Shown here in pieces: positions 32,853-41,507 of a stretch of DNA of 49,762 nt (position 1 is its first letter; each line of letters opens with the position of its first letter). The stretch lies in contig CAZFLK010000027.1 of the NCBI GenBank assembly GCA_964519245.1, forward strand, positions 1-49,762, in the 5' to 3' direction. The translations under genes and the position numbers were made by a program. Under the pieces are notes generated by a model that saw nothing but the letters and a program-made list of their open reading frames with translations, was not told the DNA's origin and searched no databases. This DNA comes from JAYPEY01 sp964519245 (GTDB lineage Bacteria > Verrucomicrobiota > Verrucomicrobiia > Limisphaerales > JAYPEY01).

Positions 32853-35800
32853 TCGTTGCGCAATGCTTTCAGGATTTCGCCGCGCAAGGCAAGACAGGCT
32901 GCGGCCCAGGTCCAGATCGCGCCGCTGAGCAGGACGATTGCCAGGGTCGACGCCAGCGTCCCGAAGGGGACTTCCGTACCGGGCGTGCTCAGCGCAGGCA
33001 ACACCGCCACAATCGCCGACACCACCCCACCGAGCAGCCCCAGCACAAGCAGCGCGCCATGTTCGCTGATCACCAGCCAACGCACGGTCTTGCGCCGGAA
33101 ACCGACGGCCAGCAAAGCGGCCAATTCGCCGCGCCGCTCCAACACATTGCGCAGGACGACCACGCCCAGGCCGACGCTGCCCAACAACAGGCCCAGGCCG
33201 CCGAGGATCTGGAAGGTGGTCAGGTAGGTGTTCTGCACCGCGTTGAATTGCGCCAGTCGCCGAACGGTGGGCGTTAGTTCGAGGCCAACGTCCTCCAAGG
33301 CTCGGCTCAAGGTCGCGGAAATATCCGCGGCCTGCTCGGCCGGCGCATCCACGATAAACATCCGATAGCCTTCCTCGGTCGGGAAAAGATCCAGGAAGCG
33401 ATCCTCCGCGACGATCAGGTTGCCCTGCATGATGGTGGTGGCCAGCGCGCCGACCACCTTGAAGCGCACGGGCCGGCCCTGATCGTCGGGATCGGGGTAT
33501 TCGATGGTGTCGCCCACCATCTTGCCGCCCATGGCCCACATCAGCGAGGCCATGTCGCCGATGACAGGGATGCTGCCGTCGTCGGTGGGCTGGTTGAGCG
33601 CGAGCCAGGGGTTCTCCTTGGGCGCGCCCTTGATGACCTTGGCGAAGGTGAAGGCGCCGCGCGAGTCCAGGGCCGCCGGATCCACTCCGACGATCCGCGG
33701 CTTTTGCGCGCGGTTGAGATTCAGGCAACTGGCCTCCTCGCCATCACGCACGCGGAAGGAAACAGTTGCCGCGCCCGTAATGTCCGCCTTCTCCAGTCCA
33801 AAGAAATCCAGCCCCTTGTCGGTGTTCAGGTCGTGCACAACCGACTGCGCGGACCGACCCAGGAACGCAAAACCCCCGGTGCCGGACGAGCGTTGGTCCG
33901 CGTTGCGGTCGGCGTCGAGTTCGAAGGAGCCCACCGCGACAACCAGGAAACTGCCGCAGGCCAGAATGCCGATGGTGGCGAGGCTGCGACGACGACGACG
34001 GCTGGCATTGCGCAATCCCATACGGGCGATGGAGGGCCGAACCACCGCCTTCAGCTGGTCCAACTTCGTCAACCAGGCGCTGGAGAAGGCGAGCGCACTG
34101 ATCAACAGCAGCGAACCCGCGCCAAAGAAGATGCCGGGATTCAGGTCACCCTGCGCGAACGCGAAGCCCAGCAGCGCCAAGCCCACGACGACGCTACCGA
34201 TTCCGACCATGCCCGCGCGTCCCTTGGTTCCTGTTGCCGCGGCGGGTTCCAGATCCGCGCTGCCATTCAACAGCTCGCGGGCCGGTTGCTTCGCCTGTTT
34301 CCGCAGGGCCAGCCAAATGGTGAAGCCCGCCACGGCGATCGAAGCGACGATGCCCCCGAACAATGTCGAGGGAAGAATGTGCAACGCCAGTTCCGAGGTG
34401 CCGACCGCATCGACCCAGAGCGTAGACAATCCGTGCAACAACCCACGGGCATAGGCGACCGCGCCGGCCGCGCCAACGGCGGATCCAATCACGGCCAGGA
34501 GAATCCCTTCCGCCAGCATCAGCTTCCGCAACCGCGCCGGCGTGAACCCCAGCGCCAGCAGAGCGCCAATCTCGGTCGAGCGTTGCTCGACGCTGAATTG
34601 GAACAGCATCGACATCAACGCCAGCGCCGCAAAGATCAGGAAGAAACTGAAGCTGATGAACAGCATGCCAAAGTCCTGGCCCTGGTTCACCGCGTCCAAG
34701 GCGCGTCCCCGGACATCGTTCACGACCAAGCCGATCTCCTCGGGTTCGATCGACGCCATCAGCTGGGCGGCAATCTCGTTGGTCGAGGATGCGGGCGCAT
34801 GGTAGCGAACGGCGGTCAGGTCGCCAAAACGATTGGCCCAGATCTTCTGGCCCGCCTCAAGGGAGATGAAGGCTTTGGGCGTGCCCTTGTGTTCCTCCCA
34901 GTAGTCGTTGTCCTGTCGTCGGATGGCGTCCATGTCCATCTCGAAACCCGTGTCCCAATCGCGGCAGTTCTTGGCGTCGGTCATCCCCGGAAAATCCGGC
35001 ATGAGATAGGGGTCCTTGACTGCGCCTTCAAAGGGGAGAATGCCGTGGATTGTGAACGTGTTGGTCCGCTCCACCGTCTTGCGTCCGGCGTCGACCATGT
35101 AATAGCTCAGGTCGAGGGAATCGCCGACCTTGGCCTCCAGGTCGTCCGCGAGCCACTGGTTGATGAGAATCTGATCGGTCTGCAGTTCCGACGAGACAAT
35201 CGGCCCGCCCATGGCGGTGACCATGGAAAATGGCGTCGTCCGATCCCCGACTCTGAATTGATTCACGAAGTAGGTCAGGATCGGCTGCGAGTCCGGATTC
35301 ACCGCCTGCGCCGCCTTGGCCACGGGCGGATCGAGAAAGACGCGATCCGTGCGCAGTTCGATCGTCGGTTGCGCTCGATCCGGCACTTCCAGCAATTTCA
35401 ATTCCGCGTCCGCCAGCTTCCAATGTTTCTTGATGGCGGTGTTGGCCTGGTTCAGAAAGGCGGCTGATGCGTCTTCATCGGCAAAGTCCTCGCCGCCAAT
35501 GAGCATCAGGTTGGCCTTGTCCGGCGTTTCGAGTTTCTCCTGCAAGAGGGAAAGGCTGATGTAGGCATTGAAAGGCGGGACCTGGCTGGCCTGCAGGCTG
35601 AAGCGGCCATTCTCGTCATCGCCGAGAATGTCGGCGACCTCGAGTCGAAGGGAGACCGAGCTGTCTTCCTCCGGCGCCATCGGCGCTTCGCGGGAAAGCA
35701 GCGACGGCTTGGGTAGGCGGAACAGGATCTCGTCGCCGCGCTTCACGCCAAGTTGCGCCGCCAATTGCTCATTCAAGTGGACGTGGTCGTCGTCGAGGTC

Positions 35801-36190
35801 GTAGTAGTCGCGCGCGATCTCCTCGGTCATGGTGGCGAACTCGTAGAAGCGCGTGTCCACCCCCAGGATCTGCACCTGGTTCGCCCGCGCCTCGCCGCCA
35901 TTGGCCGAAGCGGAACCGAGGAAGATCATGACCGGGGCGGTGGGACGGCCCAGTTCCTTCTCGAGGTCGCCGGCCAGCTCTGCGCGGAACAACCGATCAT
36001 TCGAGAGCAGCACGGCCTGGGTCTGACCAAGGCGCAGGAGCGCCATGCGCTTCAGACTTTCGCGCACGGAATCCCCCACCAGCAGGGCGCCAATCAGGAT
36101 GGCGGCCCCGACGGCCGCGCCGAGAAAGGTCCCGAAATGCGAACGCGCGTGGTAGCGGAGACTGCTGAGGATAAGCTTGCTCGTGGTCAT
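32849..36190 (-). CDS. Large FtsX/MacB-type ABC transporter permease
   Basis: The product (1113 aa) is a tandem-fused permease of the FtsX/MacB superfamily. An N-terminal helix (about 22-42) is followed by a long extracytoplasmic domain. A core FtsX block follows around 550-660 (GMLFISFSFFLIFAALALMSML, RSTEIGALLALGFTPARLRKLMLAEG). Two further helices come next, a second extracytoplasmic domain, and a C-terminal FtsX block (YLTTFQILGGLGLLLGSVGLGVVVLRNVLERRGELAALLAVGFRR). With the LolD-type ATPase encoded upstream it should form a lipoprotein- or glycolipid-handling transporter, or a mechanotransmission complex as in MacB. The substrate cannot be predicted. A 140-aa gene lies between permease and ATPase. 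Confidence 0.9.
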   Translation of the reverse strand: MTTSKLILSSLRYHARSHFGTFLGAAVGAAILIGALLVGDSVRESLKRMALLRLGQTQAVLLSNDRLFRAELAGDLEKELGRPTAPVMIFLGSASANGGEARANQVQILGVDTRFYEFATMTEEIARDYYDLDDDHVHLNEQLAAQLGVKRGDEILFRLPKPSLLSREAPMAPEEDSSVSLRLEVADILGDDENGRFSLQASQVPPFNAYISLSLLQEKLETPDKANLMLIGGEDFADEDASAAFLNQANTAIKKHWKLADAELKLLEVPDRAQPTIELRTDRVFLDPPVAKAAQAVNPDSQPILTYFVNQFRVGDRTTPFSMVTAMGGPIVSSELQTDQILINQWLADDLEAKVGDSLDLSYYMVDAGRKTVERTNTFTIHGILPFEGAVKDPYLMPDFPGMTDAKNCRDWDTGFEMDMDAIRRQDNDYWEEHKGTPKAFISLEAGQKIWANRFGDLTAVRYHAPASSTNEIAAQLMASIEPEEIGLVVNDVRGRALDAVNQGQDFGMLFISFSFFLIFAALALMSMLFQFSVEQRSTEIGALLALGFTPARLRKLMLAEGILLAVIGSAVGAAGAVAYARGLLHGLSTLWVDAVGTSELALHILPSTLFGGIVASIAVAGFTIWLALRKQAKQPARELLNGSADLEPAAATGTKGRAGMVGIGSVVVGLALLGFAFAQGDLNPGIFFGAGSLLLISALAFSSAWLTKLDQLKAVVRPSIARMGLRNASRRRRRSLATIGILACGSFLVVAVGSFELDADRNADQRSSGTGGFAFLGRSAQSVVHDLNTDKGLDFFGLEKADITGAATVSFRVRDGEEASCLNLNRAQKPRIVGVDPAALDSRGAFTFAKVIKGAPKENPWLALNQPTDDGSIPVIGDMASLMWAMGGKMVGDTIEYPDPDDQGRPVRFKVVGALATTIMQGNLIVAEDRFLDLFPTEEGYRMFIVDAPAEQAADISATLSRALEDVGLELTPTVRRLAQFNAVQNTYLTTFQILGGLGLLLGSVGLGVVVLRNVLERRGELAALLAVGFRRKTVRWLVISEHGALLVLGLLGGVVSAIVAVLPALSTPGTEVPFGTLASTLAIVLLSGAIWTWAAACLALRGEILKALRNE

Positions 36191-36296
36191 GGTTGTTCAG
36201 GTTGGCAAGGGCGTGATTGGAACTGGGATGAGGCAACGTAAACGGAGCGCGGCTGTGTCGGAGACCGGCCGCAACAACACATCAAAGCGCCGGGGC

Positions 36297-36719
36297 TCAT
36301 GTCGCGCCCTCCTCCCCGGCTTCCTGATTCACCGTGGGCCGCTCCCAGAGGGTGAAGGTCCTCTCTTGGCCGCAGGATTTCGCGGAAGCCAATTCCTCGT
36401 CGCGGAATTTCGGCAGCTGCTCGATCCATTTCACAAAGCTCGCCTCGCCGCGAGCTCCCTCGGGAACAACGCAGACAGCATTGTCCCCGCTGAGGATCCA
36501 CATCATCGAAGGCAGTCCGGGAACGGGTTCATGCGCCTGGACCAGAATCGTGCGCAGCTCCTCCCACTTGATCATCGTGACTTCGCGCGTGGGCTTGCGC
36601 ACTTCGATTCCCTTCTCGCTGGCGCGGATGAAATACTTCTTCAGTTCACGCTCCGCCCGCTCGCGCGGCGAGGAGGGCCGGGTCACCAGTGAACGAAAGA
36701 ATCTCCGACGGGACGACAT
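36297..36719 (-). CDS. Conserved-looking small protein of unknown function in the ABC module
   Basis: From ATG 36719 the product (140 aa) has a basic N-terminus (SSRRRFFRSLVTRP) and a compact domain. It shows YFIRASEKGIEVRK, the strand-turn IKWEELRTILVQAHE, MMWILSGDNAVCVVPEGA, FVKWIEQLPKFRDEELASA and FTLWER. The spacing W-E-E-x ... V-P-x-G-A ... LPxFxxE ... W resembles small PH-like proteins annotated only as hypothetical in other phyla. No signal peptide is visible, so it is probably cytoplasmic. It lies between the ATPase and permease genes on the same strand, with 106 bases to the permease. The frame stays open upstream into heptamer-repeat DNA, which is taken as non-coding. Confidence 0.65.
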   Translation of the reverse strand: MSSRRRFFRSLVTRPSSPRERAERELKKYFIRASEKGIEVRKPTREVTMIKWEELRTILVQAHEPVPGLPSMMWILSGDNAVCVVPEGARGEASFVKWIEQLPKFRDEELASAKSCGQERTFTLWERPTVNQEAGEEGAT

Positions 36720-36729
36720 AGGCCTAGGA

Positions 36730-36757
36730 AAGCTCCAAGCTCCAAGCTCCCAATTCC
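36730..36757. repeat. Heptamer tandem repeat
   Basis: Three perfect copies of AAGCTCC are followed by a diverged CAATTCC. The 7-base period matches that of the longer array at 49608-49684, although the unit differs. It lies in the gap between the LolD-type ATPase gene and the small unknown gene. Confidence 0.7.
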
Positions 36758-36891
36758 AAGACAAGGAAGGCGGCCTGCGGCGTAGAACGGGATTCATTCC
36801 GTTTGCAACGCGCAGGGTATGGCGCTTGAACCTCGCCCTGAAAGACCTCGCGGTCGGTCATGCCGAGGGCCCGGGACATCCGAACGCCGCC

Positions 36892-36911
36892 GAACGGGAT
36901 ATATCCCGTTC
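36892..36911. repeat. Perfect 20-base palindrome
   Basis: GAACGGGATA is followed directly by its complement TATCCCGTTC. A diverged relative (AACGGGATTCATTCCGTT) lies about 106 bases to the left, at 36786-36803. Both fall in the 239-base non-coding stretch 36720-36958, which holds little else besides these and the heptamers. The palindrome could be an operator, a terminator stem or a dispersed repeat. Confidence 0.7.
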
Positions 36912-36958
36912 TACCCGGCTCCGCGTGGTTGTTCGCTACGTCCCTCATCACCCGAACC

Positions 36959-37657
36959 TCAGACCAGTTTCCCATCGCGGAGCTCCAAGGACCGGCCCAT
37001 TCGCTCGGCCAGGTCCGGCGCGTGGGTCACCATGATCAAGGTGACGCCTTCCTCCTTGTTCAGGTCGACCAGGAGTTGGCCGAGGTTGTCCGCGGAAACG
37101 CGATCCAGGGCTCCGGTCGGCTCATCGGCGAGCAGCAGCTTGGGTCGGTTGATCAAGGCCCGCACCACGGCGACCCGTTGACGTTCGCCACCAGAGAGCT
37201 GGCCGGGGCGGTGCGCGACGCGCTCCTTCAGACCGACACGTTCCAACAGCCGGCGCGCCCGGGCCTCGGCGTCCTGGTTCAAGGCCGCATCCTTGCAGGC
37301 CAGGGTCGGGACCAGGACGTTCTCGATCACCGTGCATTGGGGCAGGAGGTGATGCGACTGGAAGATCCAGCCGAGCTCGCGGTTGCGGATCTCCGCGAGC
37401 CGCTCCTCCTCCAGCCCGGCCAAATCCTCGCCGTCGAGCTGCACGGATCCGGAGCTGGGTTCGTCGAGCGTGCCGATGATGTTCAGAAAGGTGCTCTTGC
37501 CGGAGCCGGAGGGGCCGACGACCGCCACGGACTCGCCCTTGGCGATTTCCAGCGTGATTCCCTTCAGGACGTCCACCGCGCCGCCATCGGCCAACGATTC
37601 GTAGGCCTTGGAGACGTCGTTCAGTTTGAGGATGGGTTGGGTGTCGGTTGCTGACAT
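36959..37657 (-). CDS. LolD/MacB-type ABC transporter ATPase
   Basis: The product (232 aa) is a stand-alone ATPase with Walker A GPSGSGKST (48-56), Q-loop FQSHHLLPQ, signature LSGGERQR (154-161), Walker B LLLADEPTGALD (175-185) and H-loop VTHAPDLAE. The DEPTGALD form is characteristic of the LolD/MacB/FtsE group, which works with FtsX-fold permeases. It is the first gene of the module that continues with the 140-aa protein, the 1113-aa permease and the secreted LamG-like protein. Confidence 0.93.
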   Translation of the reverse strand: MSATDTQPILKLNDVSKAYESLADGGAVDVLKGITLEIAKGESVAVVGPSGSGKSTFLNIIGTLDEPSSGSVQLDGEDLAGLEEERLAEIRNRELGWIFQSHHLLPQCTVIENVLVPTLACKDAALNQDAEARARRLLERVGLKERVAHRPGQLSGGERQRVAVVRALINRPKLLLADEPTGALDRVSADNLGQLLVDLNKEEGVTLIMVTHAPDLAERMGRSLELRDGKLV

Positions 37658-37837
37658 ACGCGTTTCTATTTGGACCAGGAGTATGCGGGAACGATCAAAA
37701 TCCCGTCAGTGAAAAAAGGGATGGGCTGGCTTCATGCAATCAAGAACGGGTAGCGCAATCACACAGGTCCAGCATCACGAACCAGCACGCTGCTCTATCC
37801 GATGCTCGGATCATCCTTGCCGTCCTTGCATCCCCAT

Positions 37838-37854
37838 GCCGAGCAATGCTCGGC
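37838..37854. repeat. 17-base palindrome, GCCGAGC family
   Basis: GCCGAGC-AAT-GCTCGGC is a perfect 7-base-pair hairpin with a 3-base loop, just downstream of the Uma2 gene (minus strand). An element with identical arms and a different loop lies at 40113-40129. Confidence 0.65.
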
Positions 37855-37863
37855 GCTCCGGGT

Positions 37864-38469
37864 TCATTGCGCCGTCCCAAACAATCGGGCAACCTGAACC
37901 CAGAACCCATCCAGCAGATTTGATTCCGCCCGCTCCGCCTGACTCCAACATCCGTGGAGGCGATATTCGTTCTCCTCCAACTTCAGAACCTCGACCGTCT
38001 TTGCCTCCGGATTGATGAGCCAGTATTCCTTCACGCCATGCCGCTGATAGAGGTCGCGTTTCTCGATTCGATCGCGATTGCGCGATCCTGGAGAAATCAC
38101 CTCGGCGATCAGGTCGGCCGGACCGTTGATGATTTCGTCGATGATATCGAGTCGTTCCGTGGCGACGAAGGCGACGTCCGGTTGAACCACTCGCCCTGAC
38201 GACAAGACCATATCGATAGGCGCGCCGATCGTCGTCCCCGCCTCGTTGTCGCGTGCCCAGTCATCCAGCGCGCGCTGAAACTCGAACACAATCCGTTGGT
38301 GGTTGAATGAAGGCGAAGGCGACATGACCAATTCCCCGTCCCAGAGTTCGACGGGAGTATTGCTCTCAGGAAGCTCATTGCGCAACTCCTCGTAAGTCCA
38401 GCGGCGTTCGCGGAACTTCGCGAGCGCCTCGATGCTATCCGTCGCAATCACGCTGGCATGTTCCCTCAA
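37864..38469 (-). CDS. Uma2-family (DUF820) putative endonuclease
   Basis: The product (201 aa) belongs to the Uma2 family, related to PD-(D/E)XK nucleases. Visible sites are VELWDGELVMSPSPSFNHQRIV, an Asp in VVQPDVAFV, the Glu of LIAEVISPGSRNRDR, the Lys of EKRDLYQRHGVKEYWLINPE, and VEVLKLEENEYRLH. The start is uncertain: 38469 is a TTG, and a GTG at 38451 is also possible. Members are very numerous in cyanobacteria and PVC bacteria and mostly of unknown role. It may be mobile or selfish. It lies alone, downstream of no obvious partner, between palindromic repeats. Confidence 0.85.
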   Translation of the reverse strand: MREHASVIATDSIEALAKFRERRWTYEELRNELPESNTPVELWDGELVMSPSPSFNHQRIVFEFQRALDDWARDNEAGTTIGAPIDMVLSSGRVVQPDVAFVATERLDIIDEIINGPADLIAEVISPGSRNRDRIEKRDLYQRHGVKEYWLINPEAKTVEVLKLEENEYRLHGCWSQAERAESNLLDGFWVQVARLFGTAQ

Positions 38470-38500
38470 TCCACGCCGGGGCGCAAGGGGGATTGGAACG

Positions 38501-40156
38501 TCAACGATCGCCCACCTTCCGCTGCCATCGCTTGAAGACCTCGGCCATTTTCTTCACCCGGTGCGGGTCTTCCTTTGCCAGGTTGACGGTCTCGGTCGGA
38601 TCGTTGGCGAGGTTGTAGAGTTCCCAGGGTTGGCCGCGCGCAGCGTTGACGATCTTCCAGTCGCCCATGCGCAGGGCCTGATTGCGTGGAACGCTGAAAT
38701 AGAGCGCGGCGTGAGCTTCGCGTTGCTCCCCCAAGAACACCGGTTTCAGGCTGCGGCCCTCGAGGGGCAAGGGGTGGCGCCCTTTGAAGGTGGTTGGATA
38801 ATCCAGTTCGGCGATGTCGAGGAACGTGGCCATGAAGTCAATGACGTGGCCGGGTTGGCGGGTGAGGGCGTTCTGTTTCTCGATTACCTTCGGCCAACGC
38901 ACGATCAAGGGCGTGCGGATGCCGCCTTCGTAGGCGGTGGACTTGTGAGCGCGGAGCGGCGTGTTGCTGGTCGTGGCCCAATTGACGCCGTAGCCAGCGA
39001 ACGTCTCCGGACCCCCGGGCAGGTTGTCCGGGCCGCTGCCGCCGACAGGATGCACCCCGTCGCGGCGAAACCTGGGCCCCTTGGCTCCGGGCCCGAACCC
39101 GAAGCCGCCCCTGGTGGGCCGCGCGCCTCCATCCATGGCCGCGCCATTGTCGGAAAGAAACATCACCACGGTGTTTTCGGCCTTGCCGCTCCGGTTCAAG
39201 ACCTCCAGCAACCGCCCCACGCCGTGATCAATCCGCGAAACCTGCGCCGAATAGACCGCCATGCGTTCGGCTTGCCATGCCTTGTCCGGATCGTCGGTCC
39301 AGGTCGTTGTATCCCGCCGCCTCCCGGCCAACGGCGTGTCCTTCGCGATCAAGCCCATCTCCATCTGCTTGCGATGCCGGATGGCGCGCCACTCATCCCA
39401 ACCCTTGTCCAGGTAACGCTGTCGATGGGGCGCGACGTATTTCTCGGGCGCATGCAGCGGCCAATGGGGCGCAATGTAGGCCAGGTAGAGAAAGAACGGT
39501 TTGTCGCCCTTGACCGCACTATTCAGAAACTGCTCGCCATGGTCGTTGAAAGCGTCGGTCATGAAGAAATCCTTTTCGGGAAAACGCCAGCGTCGGTCGT
39601 CGAGATAGAAGTCGTTGCCGTGGACTTCATGGAAGTAGCTGATCTTGGATTGGCAGTTGGGTCCAAAGAATCGATCGAAGCCCCGGTTCACGGCGAGATC
39701 GCGACCCTGCCATTTGCCGACCATCATGGTGTGATACCCGCCGGCCTGCAGGACCTCGGGGATCAACACGCACTTCGAGAAGTCCTTGGGTTGGTTCCAC
39801 GCGCGCCCGGAATGACCGGTCTGTTGACACCAGAGCCCGGTCAGCAGCGAGGCCCGCGTCGCCCCGCAGACAGCGTTGTTGTAGAACTGCGTGAAGCGCA
39901 ATCCGTCACGGGCAAGCGAATCAATGTGCGGCGTCGGAATCTCGCCGCCATAACAACCCGGATCCGACCAGCCCATGTCGTCGGCCATGATCAGGACGAT
40001 GTTGGGTCGGGAGTCGGCGGCCGCTGCGAGGAAGGCGCTGAAGAACAGCGCGAAAGCCAATCCCGCCAAAGCGCCAAGCGGCGTGCGGCCGGGTCGTGAA
40101 ACAACGGACAATGCCGAGCGACGCTCGGCGTTTCGAATGTGGTTTCCGGATCTCAT
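38501..40156 (-). CDS. Secreted sulfatase, CxAxR type
   Basis: The product (551 aa) has a hydrophobic export segment (about 27-46), the metal motif NIVLIMADDMGWSDPGCYGG with Asp59 and Asp60, and the activation site C97-G-A-T-R101 followed by ASLLTG. Here Ala replaces the usual Pro, a CxAxR form seen in some active sulfatases. GKWQGRDLAVNRGFDRFFG and VMFLSDNGAAMDGG are also typical. ATG 40156 lies three bases after the stop of the oxidoreductase gene (TAA GGG ATG), implying coupling. The N-terminal residues NAERRSAL are encoded by a GCCGAGC palindrome, so the real start might be an internal TTG. It probably acts with the oxidoreductase on a sulfated or modified sugar. Confidence 0.9.
   Translation of the reverse strand: MRSGNHIRNAERRSALSVVSRPGRTPLGALAGLAFALFFSAFLAAAADSRPNIVLIMADDMGWSDPGCYGGEIPTPHIDSLARDGLRFTQFYNNAVCGATRASLLTGLWCQQTGHSGRAWNQPKDFSKCVLIPEVLQAGGYHTMMVGKWQGRDLAVNRGFDRFFGPNCQSKISYFHEVHGNDFYLDDRRWRFPEKDFFMTDAFNDHGEQFLNSAVKGDKPFFLYLAYIAPHWPLHAPEKYVAPHRQRYLDKGWDEWRAIRHRKQMEMGLIAKDTPLAGRRRDTTTWTDDPDKAWQAERMAVYSAQVSRIDHGVGRLLEVLNRSGKAENTVVMFLSDNGAAMDGGARPTRGGFGFGPGAKGPRFRRDGVHPVGGSGPDNLPGGPETFAGYGVNWATTSNTPLRAHKSTAYEGGIRTPLIVRWPKVIEKQNALTRQPGHVIDFMATFLDIAELDYPTTFKGRHPLPLEGRSLKPVFLGEQREAHAALYFSVPRNQALRMGDWKIVNAARGQPWELYNLANDPTETVNLAKEDPHRVKKMAEVFKRWQRKVGDR
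40113..40129. repeat. 17-base palindrome of the GCCGAGC family inside the sulfatase leader
   Basis: GCCGAGC-GAC-GCTCGGC, with the same arms as the element at 37838-37854 but a different loop. It falls within the first codons of the sulfatase frame, before the signal peptide. Confidence 0.65.
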
Positions 40157-40159
40157 CCC

Positions 40160-41341
40160 TTACAACCTCGCCAGCGGATGCCCGCGCTCCTTCAACGGCA
40201 ACTTCACGGCCTTGCCGCCTTGGCGGTGCGACTCGAACACGCCGCAGATCATCTCGACCGTGGCGGCGCCATCGCGGACGCCGCACAGGGGTTCGCGGTT
40301 GTTCTTCACGGCGGCGATCAGGTCGCGCGCCGGGATGACATGATTGTGCACCTGGCTGACTTGCTCGGCATTGCCCTCCGGCTTGCCGACGCCCGAGGTG
40401 GTGATCGGAATCCACGGCCGCGGCTGGTCGGTCGGTTGAAAGGGATTTCCCGGCGACAGGTGGGCGACGGGATTCCTGTCGCACTGGATGTTCACGATGC
40501 CCTCGCTGCCGATCAACTGCAGTCCGAAGCCGGCGTTCTTCGTGCCATCGTTGGCGATGGAATCGAAGGTGGCGGTCAGACCCTTGGACAACTCGTAGCG
40601 TGCGTGGAGTTCATTCGCGGCGAGGGGACCGAGCGCCTCGCCGCCCTCCCGGACGTCTTTGCCGGTCACGCGTTGCCCATCCCGCAACATGAGCGCCGAA
40701 CAGGAGGTGGCCTTGCCGCCGAAATGAGCGATCAGGTTCAACACGTGGGAGCCCAGAACCCAGAGATCCTCATCGCCGCCGCGTCGGTCGCCCTTCCCGC
40801 GACCGCGGATCTCCAGCAACCGCCCAATGCCGCCGTCAGCGATCAGTTTATCGATGACCTGCAGGGCCGGGTGGTAGCGGTTGCGGTGGGCGACCGCGAT
40901 CTTGGCGCCATGTTTCTCGCAGGCGGCGACCAGATCGTCGGCCTCGGCCGGGGTGCGACAGAAGGGTTTCTCGATGTAGACGCCCTTGGCCCCGGCTTCA
41001 ATGGCGGCGAGCGCCATGTCTCGATGCTGGTCCGGATGCCGGGGACAGACCGCCACCAGATCCGGGCGAACCTCAGTCAACATCCTGCGGTAATCGCTGA
41101 AGCCCCGGTCCACCTTCAGTTTCTTCAGTTCCTTCTTCAGGCCTGTTTCATTGGGGTCGGCCACGGCGACGATCTCCGTCTCCGGCAGTTTCAACCAGAC
41201 GGTGTCGAGCCCATGGCCGTAGTTGCCGCGTCCGGTGTGACCGATGACGGCGACGCTCATTCGCCTATCCGGGGCGGCCAGGACGGATGCAGAAGAAAGG
41301 GCGGCGATGGATGAGGCGGCGAGAAACGTTCGACGGGTCAT
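40160..41341 (-). CDS. Gfo/Idh/MocA-family oxidoreductase with Tat-like signal
   Basis: The product (393 aa) begins MTRRTFLAASSIAALSSASVLA, a twin-arginine-like leader, then the Rossmann motif AVIGHTGRGNYGHG (32-44) and the family EKP motif (124-126) in VYIEKPF. The C-terminal domain has DLWVLGSHVLNLIAHFGG, an equivalent of the GxHxxD region. Members use NAD(P) to oxidise or reduce sugars; exported forms are frequent in Planctomycetes and Verrucomicrobia. The sulfatase starts three bases after its stop, so the pair forms a small operon probably devoted to a sulfated or otherwise modified carbohydrate. The substrate is unknown. Confidence 0.9.
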   Translation of the reverse strand: MTRRTFLAASSIAALSSASVLAAPDRRMSVAVIGHTGRGNYGHGLDTVWLKLPETEIVAVADPNETGLKKELKKLKVDRGFSDYRRMLTEVRPDLVAVCPRHPDQHRDMALAAIEAGAKGVYIEKPFCRTPAEADDLVAACEKHGAKIAVAHRNRYHPALQVIDKLIADGGIGRLLEIRGRGKGDRRGGDEDLWVLGSHVLNLIAHFGGKATSCSALMLRDGQRVTGKDVREGGEALGPLAANELHARYELSKGLTATFDSIANDGTKNAGFGLQLIGSEGIVNIQCDRNPVAHLSPGNPFQPTDQPRPWIPITTSGVGKPEGNAEQVSQVHNHVIPARDLIAAVKNNREPLCGVRDGAATVEMICGVFESHRQGGKAVKLPLKERGHPLARL

Positions 41342-41507
41342 GAGACAATGGTATCCGTCGCCGTCAATCTGCGGTCAAGCGGATCGTGTCCCGCTGATTC
41401 GATGACGGGGGACCTGAGCGCGCGGCAACCGCTCCCTCGTGGAGCCCGTCCGCGGGACTCTCGCGCAACTTGATTAGCCCCTCGTTTTGTGGCAATGAAG
41501 GCGCTTC

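Noticed and set aside
32853..33728. N-terminal extension of the LamG-like frame, making a 512-aa protein
   Set aside because: That part is a shadow of the FtsX permease; the signal peptide and ATGA overlap place the true start at 32852.
33704..35467. Plus-strand frame of 587 aa
   Set aside because: It is antisense to the FtsX permease, Gln/Arg/Asp-rich, with no domain.
38432..41314. Long plus-strand frames (555 and 391 aa) opposite the sulfatase and oxidoreductase
   Set aside because: Both are shadows of clearly conserved minus-strand genes.
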